DNA from: a bacterium
Lineage (GTDB): Bacteria > Desulfobacterota > Binatia > HRBIN30 > CADEER01
Direction: 5' to 3'
Assembly (NCBI GenBank): GCA_030430165.1
Contig: JAUIGL010000016.1
Location: 1-64,000 of the forward strand
DNA length: 64,000 nucleotides
Every line of letters begins with the position of its first letter. Within the stretch, counting starts at the first letter, position 1. Below are positions 1-7,202 of the stretch, piece after piece. Both the position numbers and the translations under genes were made by a program. A model generated the notes under the pieces. The model was not told where the DNA came from and ran no database searches. It saw only the letters and a list, made by a program, of their open reading frames with translations.

Positions 1-212
1 CCATTGGCCTCGGTACGAAAGCGCTTGGTCTTCGCCGACCGGCGGTTCGTCAGCTCGCGCGCGTCGCCGCCCAATCCGAATTCGGTCGGCTCGGCAGGCT
101 TGGCAACCGCAGCCGGCTCACCCAGCGCATGCTTCGCACCGAACGGAGGGACACCGCACACCAGAACCAGGATCGGGAGACAACCGAGAGAAAAACGGAT
201 CGCGCAACGCAC
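1..212 (-). CDS. N-terminal part of a secreted protein (runs off the window start)
   Basis: Not recognised at family level. Reading the minus strand from a GTG at 212, the frame stays open to the window edge. It gives a typical Sec signal peptide: short basic start (MRCAIRF), hydrophobic core (CLPILVLVCGV) and a small-residue cleavage region around residues 22-28 (PPFGAKHA). The mature start is low in hydrophobicity and ends in ELTNRRSAKTKRFRTEAN, which resembles the segment seen just after the signal peptide in some large RHS or adhesin-type exported proteins. An in-frame TGA lies upstream of the GTG and no ATG is available, so the GTG is the only plausible start. No clear ribosome binding site is seen. 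The family suggestion is a guess from a short string. Confidence 0.5.
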   Translation of the reverse strand, partial: MRCAIRFSLGCLPILVLVCGVPPFGAKHALGEPAAVAKPAEPTEFGLGGDARELTNRRSAKTKRFRTEAN

Positions 213-633
213 AGCGCATGCAGCTCTATCCGCGTGACGATAGCTAGGTCAAAGCCATCTTCGCTACTGCCCCCTCAGCAAGGCAGCCAAGGTCGGGATC
301 CGAAGGCGAAGCTAAACACCTGATAGCCCGAGAAAACACGGTTTGGAAAAGCGGTGCTGAGGCCGACCACTGGGGAACACCGACGTGAACGTGGCGATTG
401 GCGAATGCGCGCTCAGCGTCGGCGACCCAGAACGCAACCGTCTGACTCACGAGGAGTTGGCGGATCCAGCGCCTCGAGACTTCAGCAAACATTGTTAACT
501 TCGCCTCAACAACGTTTGCCGCGGCACTGTAGAACGCCGAATCAAGAAGCGACCGGTGGGCTCTTCTCAACGCTACGAACCAACCAAGAGCGCAAGGGGC
601 GGAACACGCTCCGCTCTGAAGTGAATTTTCCTT
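213..633. other. Non-coding stretch with no recognisable gene
   Basis: About 420 bases between the divergent secreted-protein start and the truncated CBS gene. Open frames exist on both strands, but none gives a protein I recognise or has a convincing ribosome binding site. Base composition looks less GC-rich than the neighbouring genes. I see no repeat, RNA gene or clear promoter here. Confidence 0.5.
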
Positions 634-870
634 GTGATCAAACGCACAACTCGAATGACCGAGAACACCCTCACCGCGCAACCGCACCACTCGATCGCGC
701 ACGTGCGCAAGCTGATGGAAACCAATCACATCCACGCGATTCCGATCGAAGGACCCCGCGGTGATGCGGCCGGTATCGTCAGCGCCAAAGATCTCGCGGC
801 GGACCACAAGGAAAACTCACCGGTCAGCCGGGTCATGACCGAGAGGGTCTACACCATTCCGACGAGGTGA
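634..870 (+). pseudogene. Truncated CBS-domain gene, partial duplicate of the gene at 1108
   Basis: Residues 8-76 of this 78-codon frame (MTENTLTAQPHHSIAHVRK to VMTERVYTIP) are nearly identical to residues 9-77 of the intact CBS protein at 1108-1524. The DNA match runs from about 655 to 861 and its counterpart starts at 1132, an offset of 477 bases. Homology stops abruptly at both ends. Upstream, the first seven codons replace the normal MSVKVADL start. Downstream, a stop follows YTIPTR, so the second CBS motif is missing. A 23-codon frame from GTG 867 (VSVARPKGDLEATIVGIYVREPE) follows and may be the tail of another lost gene. A single CBS motif does not normally make the ligand-binding Bateman dimer alone, so I call it a pseudogene. 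Expression as a small protein cannot be excluded. Confidence 0.75.
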
Positions 871-996
871 GCGTCGCGCGCCCCAAAGGCGACCTCGAAG
901 CGACGATCGTCGGCATCTACGTCCGCGAGCCGGAGTAGACCTCGTACCACGGGTGAGCACGCTCGACCCGGATTGGGCTAACGACTCGATCCGTGG

Positions 997-1012
997 TTCC
1001 CGAATTCGGGAA
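997..1012. repeat. Perfect 16-base palindrome upstream of the CBS gene
   Basis: TTCCCGAATTCGGGAA is a perfect palindrome about 95 bases upstream of the CBS start at 1108. It could be an operator or a short transcript hairpin. No flanking -35/-10 pair is evident. Confidence 0.4.
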
Positions 1013-1107
1013 TTGGCGGGTGGTCAAGCCAGCTCCCGGCCCTACCGCCCGGTTGGCGCAGTGCTTGCTCCGACTTCTGGGAACAACCGGAACTGGAGGG
1101 GACGAGC

Positions 1108-1524
1108 ATGAGCGTCAAGGTCGCCGACCTGATGACCGAGAACACCATCACCGCGCAACCGCACCACTCGATTGCGCACGTGCGAAAGCTGATGGAAACC
1201 AATCACATCCACGCGATTCCGATCCAAGGACCCGACGGCGAGGCGGCCGGGATCGTCAGCGCCAAAGATCTCGCCGCCGACCACAAGGAGAACTCACCGG
1301 TCAGCCGCGTCATGACCGAGAAGGTCTACACCATCCCGCAGTACAACGGAGTCCACCAGGCGGCGCGCCTGATGCGCAAACACCGAGTCAACCACGTCGT
1401 CGTGACCCACGAGCAGAAAATCGTCGGCATCCTCAGCTCCTTCGACCTCCTGAAGCTGGTCGAGGACCATCGCTACGAGGAAAAACCCGGCGCTCCCCCA
1501 AACAAGAAGAAGTCCGCCCGTTAG
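1108..1524 (+). CDS. CBS-domain (Bateman) protein
   Basis: A stand-alone pair of CBS motifs, 138 residues. The first covers about residues 8-62 (VADLMTENTITAQ, then AIPIQGPDGEAAGIVSAKDL) and the second about 70-124 (VMTEKVYTIPQYNGVHQAA, then VVTHEQKIVGILSSFDLL). Such pairs bind adenine nucleotides or S-adenosyl compounds and act as energy or ligand sensors in the cytoplasm. No effector domain is attached, so it probably acts on a partner. The tail (PNKKKSAR) is basic. The start is supported by a GGAG-type site just upstream. A 5' duplicate with only the first motif lies at 634-870. The convergent downstream neighbour is a TreT-like trehalose glycosyltransferase; a functional link is conceivable but unproven. 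Confidence 0.85.
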   Translation: MSVKVADLMTENTITAQPHHSIAHVRKLMETNHIHAIPIQGPDGEAAGIVSAKDLAADHKENSPVSRVMTEKVYTIPQYNGVHQAARLMRKHRVNHVVVTHEQKIVGILSSFDLLKLVEDHRYEEKPGAPPNKKKSAR

Positions 1525-1536
1525 CAGCAATGAAAG

Positions 1537-1605
1537 AAAACACGGATGAACACGGATGAGCCCGGCCCTATCCCTTGATCCGTGTCCACCCGTGTTCACC
1601 CGTGG
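1537..1605. repeat. CACGGATG-type inverted repeat between convergent genes
   Basis: AACACGGATGAACACGGATG appears on the left and its near-inverse (GATCCGTGTCCACCCGTG, then TTCACCCGTGG) on the right, around a short GC-rich centre. It lies exactly between the stops of the CBS gene and the TreT-like gene. It can form a long imperfect hairpin and could serve as a bidirectional terminator or be a dispersed genomic repeat. There is no T-tract. Confidence 0.6.
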
Positions 1606-1617
1606 TGAGACTCCGCG

Positions 1618-3123
1618 TCACTCCCGTGGCTCCTCCAAACGGCTGCCCCGGCGTTGCATCACTTCGTGAGTGAGCTCGGCGGGACGACCGCATTCGTCGT
1701 GCACCGCGTCGAGGTTCTCGATCAACCGCCCGTGCTTGATCAACTGGTGGATACCGAGGAACTCGTGCCGTGCTCGCTCCTTCGCATTGGCGCCGAGCGT
1801 CTCGCCCCAGGCGGGATCGGCGAGTAGCTTGCCCAGCGCCGCGGCGAAGGCTTGCCGGTCGCTGGGATCGGCCAGCAACACGCCGTGCTCGCCGTCCTCG
1901 ATCTGGTCGCGAATCCCGCCCACCGCGCTGGCGACGATCGGCCGGCCCTTCCACATCGCCTCGGTCACGGTCAGGCCGAACCCTTCCTCGAGACTCTTCT
2001 GCACGATGATCGCCGCGTGCCGCTGTAGCGCATTGACGATTGCCGCGTTTTCTTCGATGTCGGCCATCGGCAGCGAGGCGATGTGGACCCGGTGGCGCAA
2101 GGCGTGCGGCAGCTCTCGCCAGTGGGCAATCACCTCGTCGAGCACCGATGCGCCCTCCGGGTCGTCGGCAACCGCGTGCACGTTCGGACCGGCGAGAACC
2201 AGGTGGGCATCGCCCGCCATGCCGCGCTCGACCAGGTGGCCGAAGCCGTTCATGACGCCCAAGGGATCCTTCAGCGGATCCCAGCGCGACACCTGAACGA
2301 TCAACGGAGTGTCCCAGAGGGGTGCGCGGCCGAGACGCACGACGTCGACCTGGCGGTCGACGCGCCCCGGCGTGCCATCCTGACGGACGAACGAGCGGTC
2401 TTCGCCGTCCGGACCTTCCACCAGGCCGACGTGAACCAGAATCGAGTGTATCGTCGCCTGGTCGAGCTCCTGGTTCTTCGCCGAGAAGGCGTCGATGCTC
2501 GGCGTGATGACGGTCGTCCGACCATCGTCCAGCGCCGCCGGCACGTACGCCTCGCGGGAGAAGACCAGCGCCGGAACGTTCTTCAGGTACGGCGCGAGGA
2601 ACGCCCAACCACGCTCGACTTCCTGATTCGACTCGTCGTGACCGATGTGACAGCGCCAGACGACGAGCGCGCCGGCGCGGATCAGCGCATCGCACATGCC
2701 GGCCGGCTGCGGGTCGTGCACGAGTACGACGTCGCGCGGCCGTACGCGCGCCAGCAGCTCGATCGTATTGGCGGCGGTAACCTCGTCGAAGACGCGCCGT
2801 TCGGCGTCGCCGAGAGGCGTTCCGTCACCCGCGGATCCGTGCAGAGCATGGTGCAAGCGCTTGGTGATCCCGAAGAACTGTTCGTTCGCCTCCATCACCA
2901 CCCAGCGCGCGTCGATCCCCTCGCCGCGCACGTACGGAATCAGCGAGTGCAGCATCTCGGCGACACCGCCGCCGGCGGCAGTGGTGTTGACGTTCCACAC
3001 CGTGCGACCTTCGAAACGCTCGCGCAGGCTCCGGGTGACTTGCTGGTAGCGCGACAGCAACTCGGGGTCGAGCACCTTGGAGAAACGCTCGATGTGATTG
3101 ACGGGTACGACGACCTCTTCCAT
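1618..3123 (-). CDS. treT: TreT-like trehalose synthase / trehalose phosphorylase (GT4)
   Basis: A 501-residue GT-B fold glycosyltransferase of family 4, resembling trehalose glycosyltransferring synthase, which joins NDP-glucose and glucose to make trehalose, and related phosphorylases that run the reaction with phosphate. The N-terminal domain has the family's acceptor-side loop NTTAAGGGVAEML (46-58), HDPQP (136-140) and CHIGHD (158-163). The C-terminal domain has the GT4 E-x7-E motif (EGFGLTVTE, Glu380 and Glu388) and a nucleotide-binding region VVGR-like around 270-320 (LIVQVSRWDPLKD, VLAGPN). An AGGAAGG ribosome site precedes ATG 3123. It is cytoplasmic and stands alone, about 35 kb from the alpha-glucan cluster whose TreS also handles trehalose. 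Sequence alone does not settle synthase versus phosphorylase direction or the sugar donor. Confidence 0.8.
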   Translation of the reverse strand: MEEVVVPVNHIERFSKVLDPELLSRYQQVTRSLRERFEGRTVWNVNTTAAGGGVAEMLHSLIPYVRGEGIDARWVVMEANEQFFGITKRLHHALHGSAGDGTPLGDAERRVFDEVTAANTIELLARVRPRDVVLVHDPQPAGMCDALIRAGALVVWRCHIGHDESNQEVERGWAFLAPYLKNVPALVFSREAYVPAALDDGRTTVITPSIDAFSAKNQELDQATIHSILVHVGLVEGPDGEDRSFVRQDGTPGRVDRQVDVVRLGRAPLWDTPLIVQVSRWDPLKDPLGVMNGFGHLVERGMAGDAHLVLAGPNVHAVADDPEGASVLDEVIAHWRELPHALRHRVHIASLPMADIEENAAIVNALQRHAAIIVQKSLEEGFGLTVTEAMWKGRPIVASAVGGIRDQIEDGEHGVLLADPSDRQAFAAALGKLLADPAWGETLGANAKERARHEFLGIHQLIKHGRLIENLDAVHDECGRPAELTHEVMQRRGSRLEEPRE

Positions 3124-3330
3124 GGAACCCTTCCTTTCCGCCCGGCGCCGCAGGTTGTCGACGCACCCATCGCCGAGATGGGCCAGCCTGACGAGGGCCG
3201 AGTGTAGCGGAGATTCGCTCGCGTGGCAGCACCATTCACGTCGCGACCGTCGCCGTGCTGGCCGCGGAGTTGCGTACGATTCTCACAAAGTGGAAAGTCG
3301 ACCGCAGATCATGTGAAGGAATCCAATCCG

Positions 3331-4410
3331 ATGCAGCAGATGAACGAGCTCGGTTTCTACACGCTCGCCGGCGCCCCGAAGTCGCCGCGCGACCTCATCG
3401 ACGAAGTCCGGCAAGCGGAAGCGATGGGGCTCGGCGCCGCGTTCATCTCGGAGCGATTCAACGTCAAGGAAGCGGCGACCCTGTCCGGCGCGGTCGGCGC
3501 GGTGTCCACCAAGATCGGTATCGCCACCGCAGCGACCAACCAGAACACCCGCCACCCGATGGTCACCGCAGCCTTCGCCATGACCATGCACCGTCTCACC
3601 GGCGGTCGCTTCTCGCTGGGTCTGGGACGCGGCATCGCCGCCGTCTTCGACGCATTCGGACTGCCCCACATCAAGACCGCCGAGATCGAGGACTTCGTCG
3701 GCTTGATGCGGCAAATCTGGCGCGGTGAGGTCGTCTTCGGCCACGACGGCCCGGCCGGCAAGTACCCCCTGCTCGCCATGGGTCCGGACTACAAAGAGCA
3801 CATCCCAATGACCTTCACCGCCTTCGGGCCGCGCTCGCTGGCACTGGGCGGACGCGCCTTCGACGCCGTGGTTTTGCACACGTTCTTCACCGACGAAACG
3901 ACCGCGCGCTGTGTCGCCACGGTCAAGAAAGCGGCCGAGGAAGCCGGGAAAGATCCGGCATCGGTACGCGTCTGGTCGTGCTTTGCCACCGTCGGCGACC
4001 ATCTGCCGGAAGACCTGCGACTGAAGAAGACGGTTGGCCGAATGGCCACCTACCTTCAGGGATACGGCGACCTGTTGGTCAAGACCAACGACTGGGACCC
4101 CGCCGTGCTGCAGCGGTTCCGCGAGGATTCGTTCGTAGCCAGCTTTCCCGGTGCGATCGACGCCGCGGCAACCACCGCCGAGCTCGAGCACGTCGCCACC
4201 TTGATTCCCGAAGACTGGCTCGCCGCCGCCGCGACCGGCAGCGCGGAACGCTGCGTAGAGAAGATCCAGGGCCAATTCGACCTCGGCTGCGACGGCGTCA
4301 TTCTCCACGGCGCCAGCCCGACCGAGCTCCAGCCGATCGTCGACGCCTATCGAAAAGTCAGACCGAGCGGTCGCTTCGACTCACTGCCGGCCAATCCGGC
4401 CGCGCACTGA
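3331..4410 (+). CDS. LLM-class F420-dependent oxidoreductase (TIGR03857-like)
   Basis: A 359-residue luciferase-like monooxygenase-fold protein. The start MQQMNELGFYTLAGAPKSPR and the block GAAFISERFNVKEAATLSGA are characteristic of the subgroup annotated as TIGR03857 F420-dependent oxidoreductases. TGGRFSLGLGRG (residues about 90-101) is the usual LLM glycine-rich strand-turn. The family uses a reduced deazaflavin (F420) or FMN to reduce or oxidise small organic substrates in the cytoplasm; the substrate is unknown. An open frame extends upstream to 3223, but its first 36 codons do not look like protein. ATG 3331 fits the family N-terminus and follows AAGGA at about 3316. The gene is divergent from the TreT-like gene. 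Its presence implies that the organism makes or takes up F420, if the family assignment holds. Confidence 0.85.
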   Translation: MQQMNELGFYTLAGAPKSPRDLIDEVRQAEAMGLGAAFISERFNVKEAATLSGAVGAVSTKIGIATAATNQNTRHPMVTAAFAMTMHRLTGGRFSLGLGRGIAAVFDAFGLPHIKTAEIEDFVGLMRQIWRGEVVFGHDGPAGKYPLLAMGPDYKEHIPMTFTAFGPRSLALGGRAFDAVVLHTFFTDETTARCVATVKKAAEEAGKDPASVRVWSCFATVGDHLPEDLRLKKTVGRMATYLQGYGDLLVKTNDWDPAVLQRFREDSFVASFPGAIDAAATTAELEHVATLIPEDWLAAAATGSAERCVEKIQGQFDLGCDGVILHGASPTELQPIVDAYRKVRPSGRFDSLPANPAAH

Positions 4411-4560
4411 ATCGCGGCGGCGCGGATTCCGACCATTCTCAAAACTGAGACAGTCGGATGGCAACCGCGAGCATCGCTTGACCAACGCCCCATTGGCATG
4501 GGAACTGCTCGAGTATACGACGGAAACGAGCCCCGGGTTGGGACGAGCGAAGGAGCATAA

Positions 4561-5028
4561 ATGAGCGCAATCGAATCTCTGATGGAGACCGAATTGGTCG
4601 ATGCCAGCATAGGAGAAACCGTGGCCAGCGTTGCCAACCGCATGGCCGAGAACAAAGTCGGAGCCCTGCTGGTGCGCGACGGCGACAAGCTGTGCGGCAT
4701 CTTCTCGGAACGCGATCTGGTGCAGCGTGTCGTCGGCGAGGGGCGCGACCCCTACGCGACCAACATCGAAGAAGTGATGACCGGCGACGTCGCCTCGGCC
4801 GACGTGGCGAGCACGGTCAAAGACGTCCTGGAGATCTTCCGCGACCGCGGTATCCGCCACCTGCCGATCACCCGCGACGGCAAGCCAGCCGGCATTCTCT
4901 CGACGCGCGACTTCCTCAGCTACCTCGTCGACGGTCTCGAAAAATTCATCAGTGAGGCAAAGTACAACGAGGCGATCGAAGAAGGCGCCGACCCGTACGA
5001 CCACATCGGCGGATCCTACGGTCGCTGA
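4561..5028 (+). CDS. CBS-domain protein with paired CBS motifs
   Basis: 155 residues with two CBS motifs at about 5-60 (LVDASIGETVASVANRMAENK, then GALLVRDGDKLCGIFSERDL) and 75-130 (VMTGDVASADVASTVKDVL, then HLPITRDGKPAGILSTRDF). The C-terminal tail (KFISEAKYNEAIEEGADPYD) is acidic. Proteins of this layout bind adenosine-type ligands and often modulate partner enzymes. AAGGAG sits seven bases before ATG. It is not a close duplicate of the CBS protein at 1108. It stands alone downstream of the LLM oxidoreductase with a 150-base gap, so it probably has its own promoter, though none is convincing. Confidence 0.85.
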   Translation: MSAIESLMETELVDASIGETVASVANRMAENKVGALLVRDGDKLCGIFSERDLVQRVVGEGRDPYATNIEEVMTGDVASADVASTVKDVLEIFRDRGIRHLPITRDGKPAGILSTRDFLSYLVDGLEKFISEAKYNEAIEEGADPYDHIGGSYGR

Positions 5029-5157
5029 TCGTTTCCGTCGCTTCGATGGAAAGCCCTGAGCGACGGCGGCCGGCTCGATGCGGTCGGCGACTTCCTCGAC
5101 TCACGACTAAACGCAGGCCTCCGCAACCAAGCTGAGCCTCGCTACGCTCGGTTATCC

Positions 5158-5255
5158 GAGGGACCCTCACCCGGCCTTCGGCCGACCTCTCCCACAGGGA
5201 GAGGCATCTGAATTTCCTTCTCCCTGTGGGAGAAGGGCAGGATGAGGGTCCCTCC
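5158..5255. repeat. REP-like long inverted repeat with nested hairpins
   Basis: Outer arms GAGGGACCCTCA (5158-5169) and TGAGGGTCCCTC (5243-5254) are perfect 12-base complements. Inside, CTCTCCCACAGGGAGA and TTCTCCCTGTGGGAGAA are also near-complementary, so the 98-base unit folds into a long cruciform or hairpin. This CCCTCACCC...GGGAGAGG type is common as a dispersed extragenic repeat in GC-rich proteobacteria. It lies between the convergent CBS and aldehyde dehydrogenase genes and may stop transcription from both sides. Confidence 0.75.
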
Positions 5256-5310
5256 AATGGGGGCGAAGCCCCACAAATGTATCCTCAGATGTTCGAACGG
5301 ATCGAATGTA

Positions 5311-5326
5311 ATCGAAGCGCTTCGAT
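5311..5326. repeat. Perfect 16-base palindrome
   Basis: ATCGAAGCGCTTCGAT is perfectly self-complementary and lies in the same 376-base intergenic region as the REP-like element, about 80 bases from the aldehyde dehydrogenase stop. A related half (CTTCGATGG) occurs at about 5041. Apart from these elements I see nothing in 5029-5404. Confidence 0.4.
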
Positions 5327-5404
5327 GGATGCCTGAGTTCCAAACTGGCCCCCCTGTACCGCCTTCCCTGATCGATACCGCTGGCGACACCGTCCCCGAG
5401 CGGA

Positions 5405-6886
5405 TCAGCCGTCCGTGTCCGCCGCCTCGTCGAAGATGACCGTCTTCGCCTCGAGGAACGGGTACAGGCCTTCGGTGCCGCCTTCGCGACCGATTCCCGA
5501 CTGCTTGAAGCCGCCGAAGGCAATGCTAAAGTCGGTCTTGAACGCGTTGTGGCCCACCGTGCCCGCCCGGATCTTCCTGCCGACCGAGTAGGCTCGCTCC
5601 GGATCGTTGGTGAACACCGAGGAGTTGAGCCCGTAGATGGTGTCGTTGGCGATCTCGATCGCGTGCTCTTCGCTGTCGGCCGGAATCACCGCCAGGACCG
5701 GGCCGAAAATCTCCTCCTGGCCGATCACCGAGTGATTGTCGACGTCGGCGAAAACCGTCGGCTCGATGAAGTATCCGCGGTCGAGATAGTCCGGACGCCC
5801 GCCGCCGGCGGCAACCCGCGCGCCTTCCGCCTTGCCCTTCTCGATGTAGGACTCGACGCGGTCGCGCTGCCGAGCCATCGCCAGTGGCCCCATCTGAGAC
5901 GACTCGTCGAACGGATTGCCCAGCTTGGCCTTGCCGAAGCGAGCGGCCAACGCCTCGACGAATTCGTCATGTCGCTGCCGTCCGACGATCAATCGCGTCA
6001 GCGCCGAGCAAACCTGCCCGTTGAGCGCGCGCGCGGTCATCGAGATCGATTTAGCCGCTTTGTCGAGGTCGTAGTCGTCGAGGATGATCGCCGGCGACTT
6101 CCCACCCAGCTCCAACGTGCAGCGCGCGACCCTCTCGCCACAGATCGCGCCGATGCGCCGGCCGGCGGCGGTCGAGCCGGTGAAGGTGATCTTGTCGACC
6201 TCGGGATTGCGGACCAGTCTCTCGGAAACCTCGCGGTCGGCGGTCAGACAGTTGTACACTCCCGCCGGCAACCCGATCTCCTCGCAGATCTCGGCCAGCA
6301 GGTACGGCGCCGACGGCGCTTCCGGCGAGCCCTTGACGACGATCGTGCACCCCGCGATCAACGCCGCCGCCGTCTTGTAGGCGACCAGCGAATTCGGCGC
6401 GTTCCACGGGATGATCGCGCCGACGACGCCAACCGGCTCACGCACCAGCAGCGCCCGCTTGCCGTCCTGCGAAACGTGCGGCTCTTCCCACTCGAAGGTC
6501 TCGGCGAGCTTGGCGTGCACGCGAAACGTCTGGATCGGGCCGTGCACCGCGCGCTTCGCCACTGTGTGCAGAACGCCGGATTCGAGACTCCAGGTGTCGG
6601 CAAAGGCGCCGGTGCGCTCCGCCCAGGCGTCGGCGATCTTGTGCAGCCACGCGGCACGATCGCAGGGGGCCATGCGCGGCCACGGCCCCGTGTCGAACGC
6701 CTCGCGCGCCGCCGCTACGGCGCGGTCGACGTCTTCGACCTGGGCCTCGGCAACCGAGAGGAAGACCTCCTCCGTGGCGCTGTCGCGAACGTCGATGCGG
6801 GCGGTCGAAGACGGCTCGACCCACCGTCCGCCAATGAAAAAGCGGTCCGGGTGGCGCAGGTATTGGTTGCCGGCAACCTCGTCCAT
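5405..6886 (-). CDS. NAD(P)-dependent aldehyde dehydrogenase
   Basis: 493 residues, the usual length for the ALDH superfamily, which oxidises aldehydes to carboxylates. Visible signatures are PWNAPNS (oxyanion Asn162), the Rossmann region KGSPEAPSAP, FTGSTAAGRRIG (235-246), the general base Glu259 in LELGGKSP, and the nucleophile Cys293 in GQVCSALTRL. The closing motif EIFGPVLAVI is present. The open frame extends 45 codons upstream, but ATG 6886, preceded by GAGGAGG, matches the family start. It is divergent from the double acyl-CoA dehydrogenase gene and shares a ~316-base promoter region with it. In context it would oxidise an aldehyde arising from P450 or alcohol dehydrogenase chemistry before CoA activation. 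Substrate unknown. Confidence 0.9.
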   Translation of the reverse strand: MDEVAGNQYLRHPDRFFIGGRWVEPSSTARIDVRDSATEEVFLSVAEAQVEDVDRAVAAAREAFDTGPWPRMAPCDRAAWLHKIADAWAERTGAFADTWSLESGVLHTVAKRAVHGPIQTFRVHAKLAETFEWEEPHVSQDGKRALLVREPVGVVGAIIPWNAPNSLVAYKTAAALIAGCTIVVKGSPEAPSAPYLLAEICEEIGLPAGVYNCLTADREVSERLVRNPEVDKITFTGSTAAGRRIGAICGERVARCTLELGGKSPAIILDDYDLDKAAKSISMTARALNGQVCSALTRLIVGRQRHDEFVEALAARFGKAKLGNPFDESSQMGPLAMARQRDRVESYIEKGKAEGARVAAGGGRPDYLDRGYFIEPTVFADVDNHSVIGQEEIFGPVLAVIPADSEEHAIEIANDTIYGLNSSVFTNDPERAYSVGRKIRAGTVGHNAFKTDFSIAFGGFKQSGIGREGGTEGLYPFLEAKTVIFDEAADTDG

Positions 6887-6986
6887 TGATCCTCCTCGCC
6901 TGACCCGGTCGCCCCTCGCCCCCCTGCGCTGCCAGGGCAACGACCGAACCGGGACCCGAGAACACGTTGGCAGCTCGGTGTAAGAC

Positions 6987-7015
6987 TTGACCCTATTTGA
7001 AGTAGAAGCATACTT
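6987..7015 (+). promoter_or_regulatory. Candidate sigma-70-type promoter with overlapping dyad
   Basis: TTGACC (6987-6992) and ATACTT (7010-7015) are 17 bases apart in the AT-richest part of the 6887-7202 intergenic region, about 190 bases before the acyl-CoA dehydrogenase start. The dyad AAGTA-N6-TACTT (7000-7015) covers the -10 element and would suit a TetR-type operator. The rest of the intergenic region shows nothing else. Confidence 0.4.
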
Positions 7016-7202
7016 TACCACTGGACCTGGTCAAGGCTGCCCGCGGGCGGGCCGGCCTGGCCGCGTGGCAACGGAAGAACGAAACTGGGAATGAAACCTG
7101 AGCTCTGCGAACGATTCAGGGCGGCGGCACGGCGCACCGCTCAACGCGCGCTGCGCTGACCGTGCCTTGACGCGCCTCGGGTAGGACTCCGAAAGTGATT
7201 GC

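Noticed and set aside
213-633. Possible integron attC-like core sites
   Set aside because: Scattered GTTAAC/CAACG strings do not form paired R/L sites with the required inverted arrangement.
244-807. 187-codon minus-strand frame
   Set aside because: Its first part is antisense to the truncated CBS copy and the rest matches nothing I recognise; no ribosome site.
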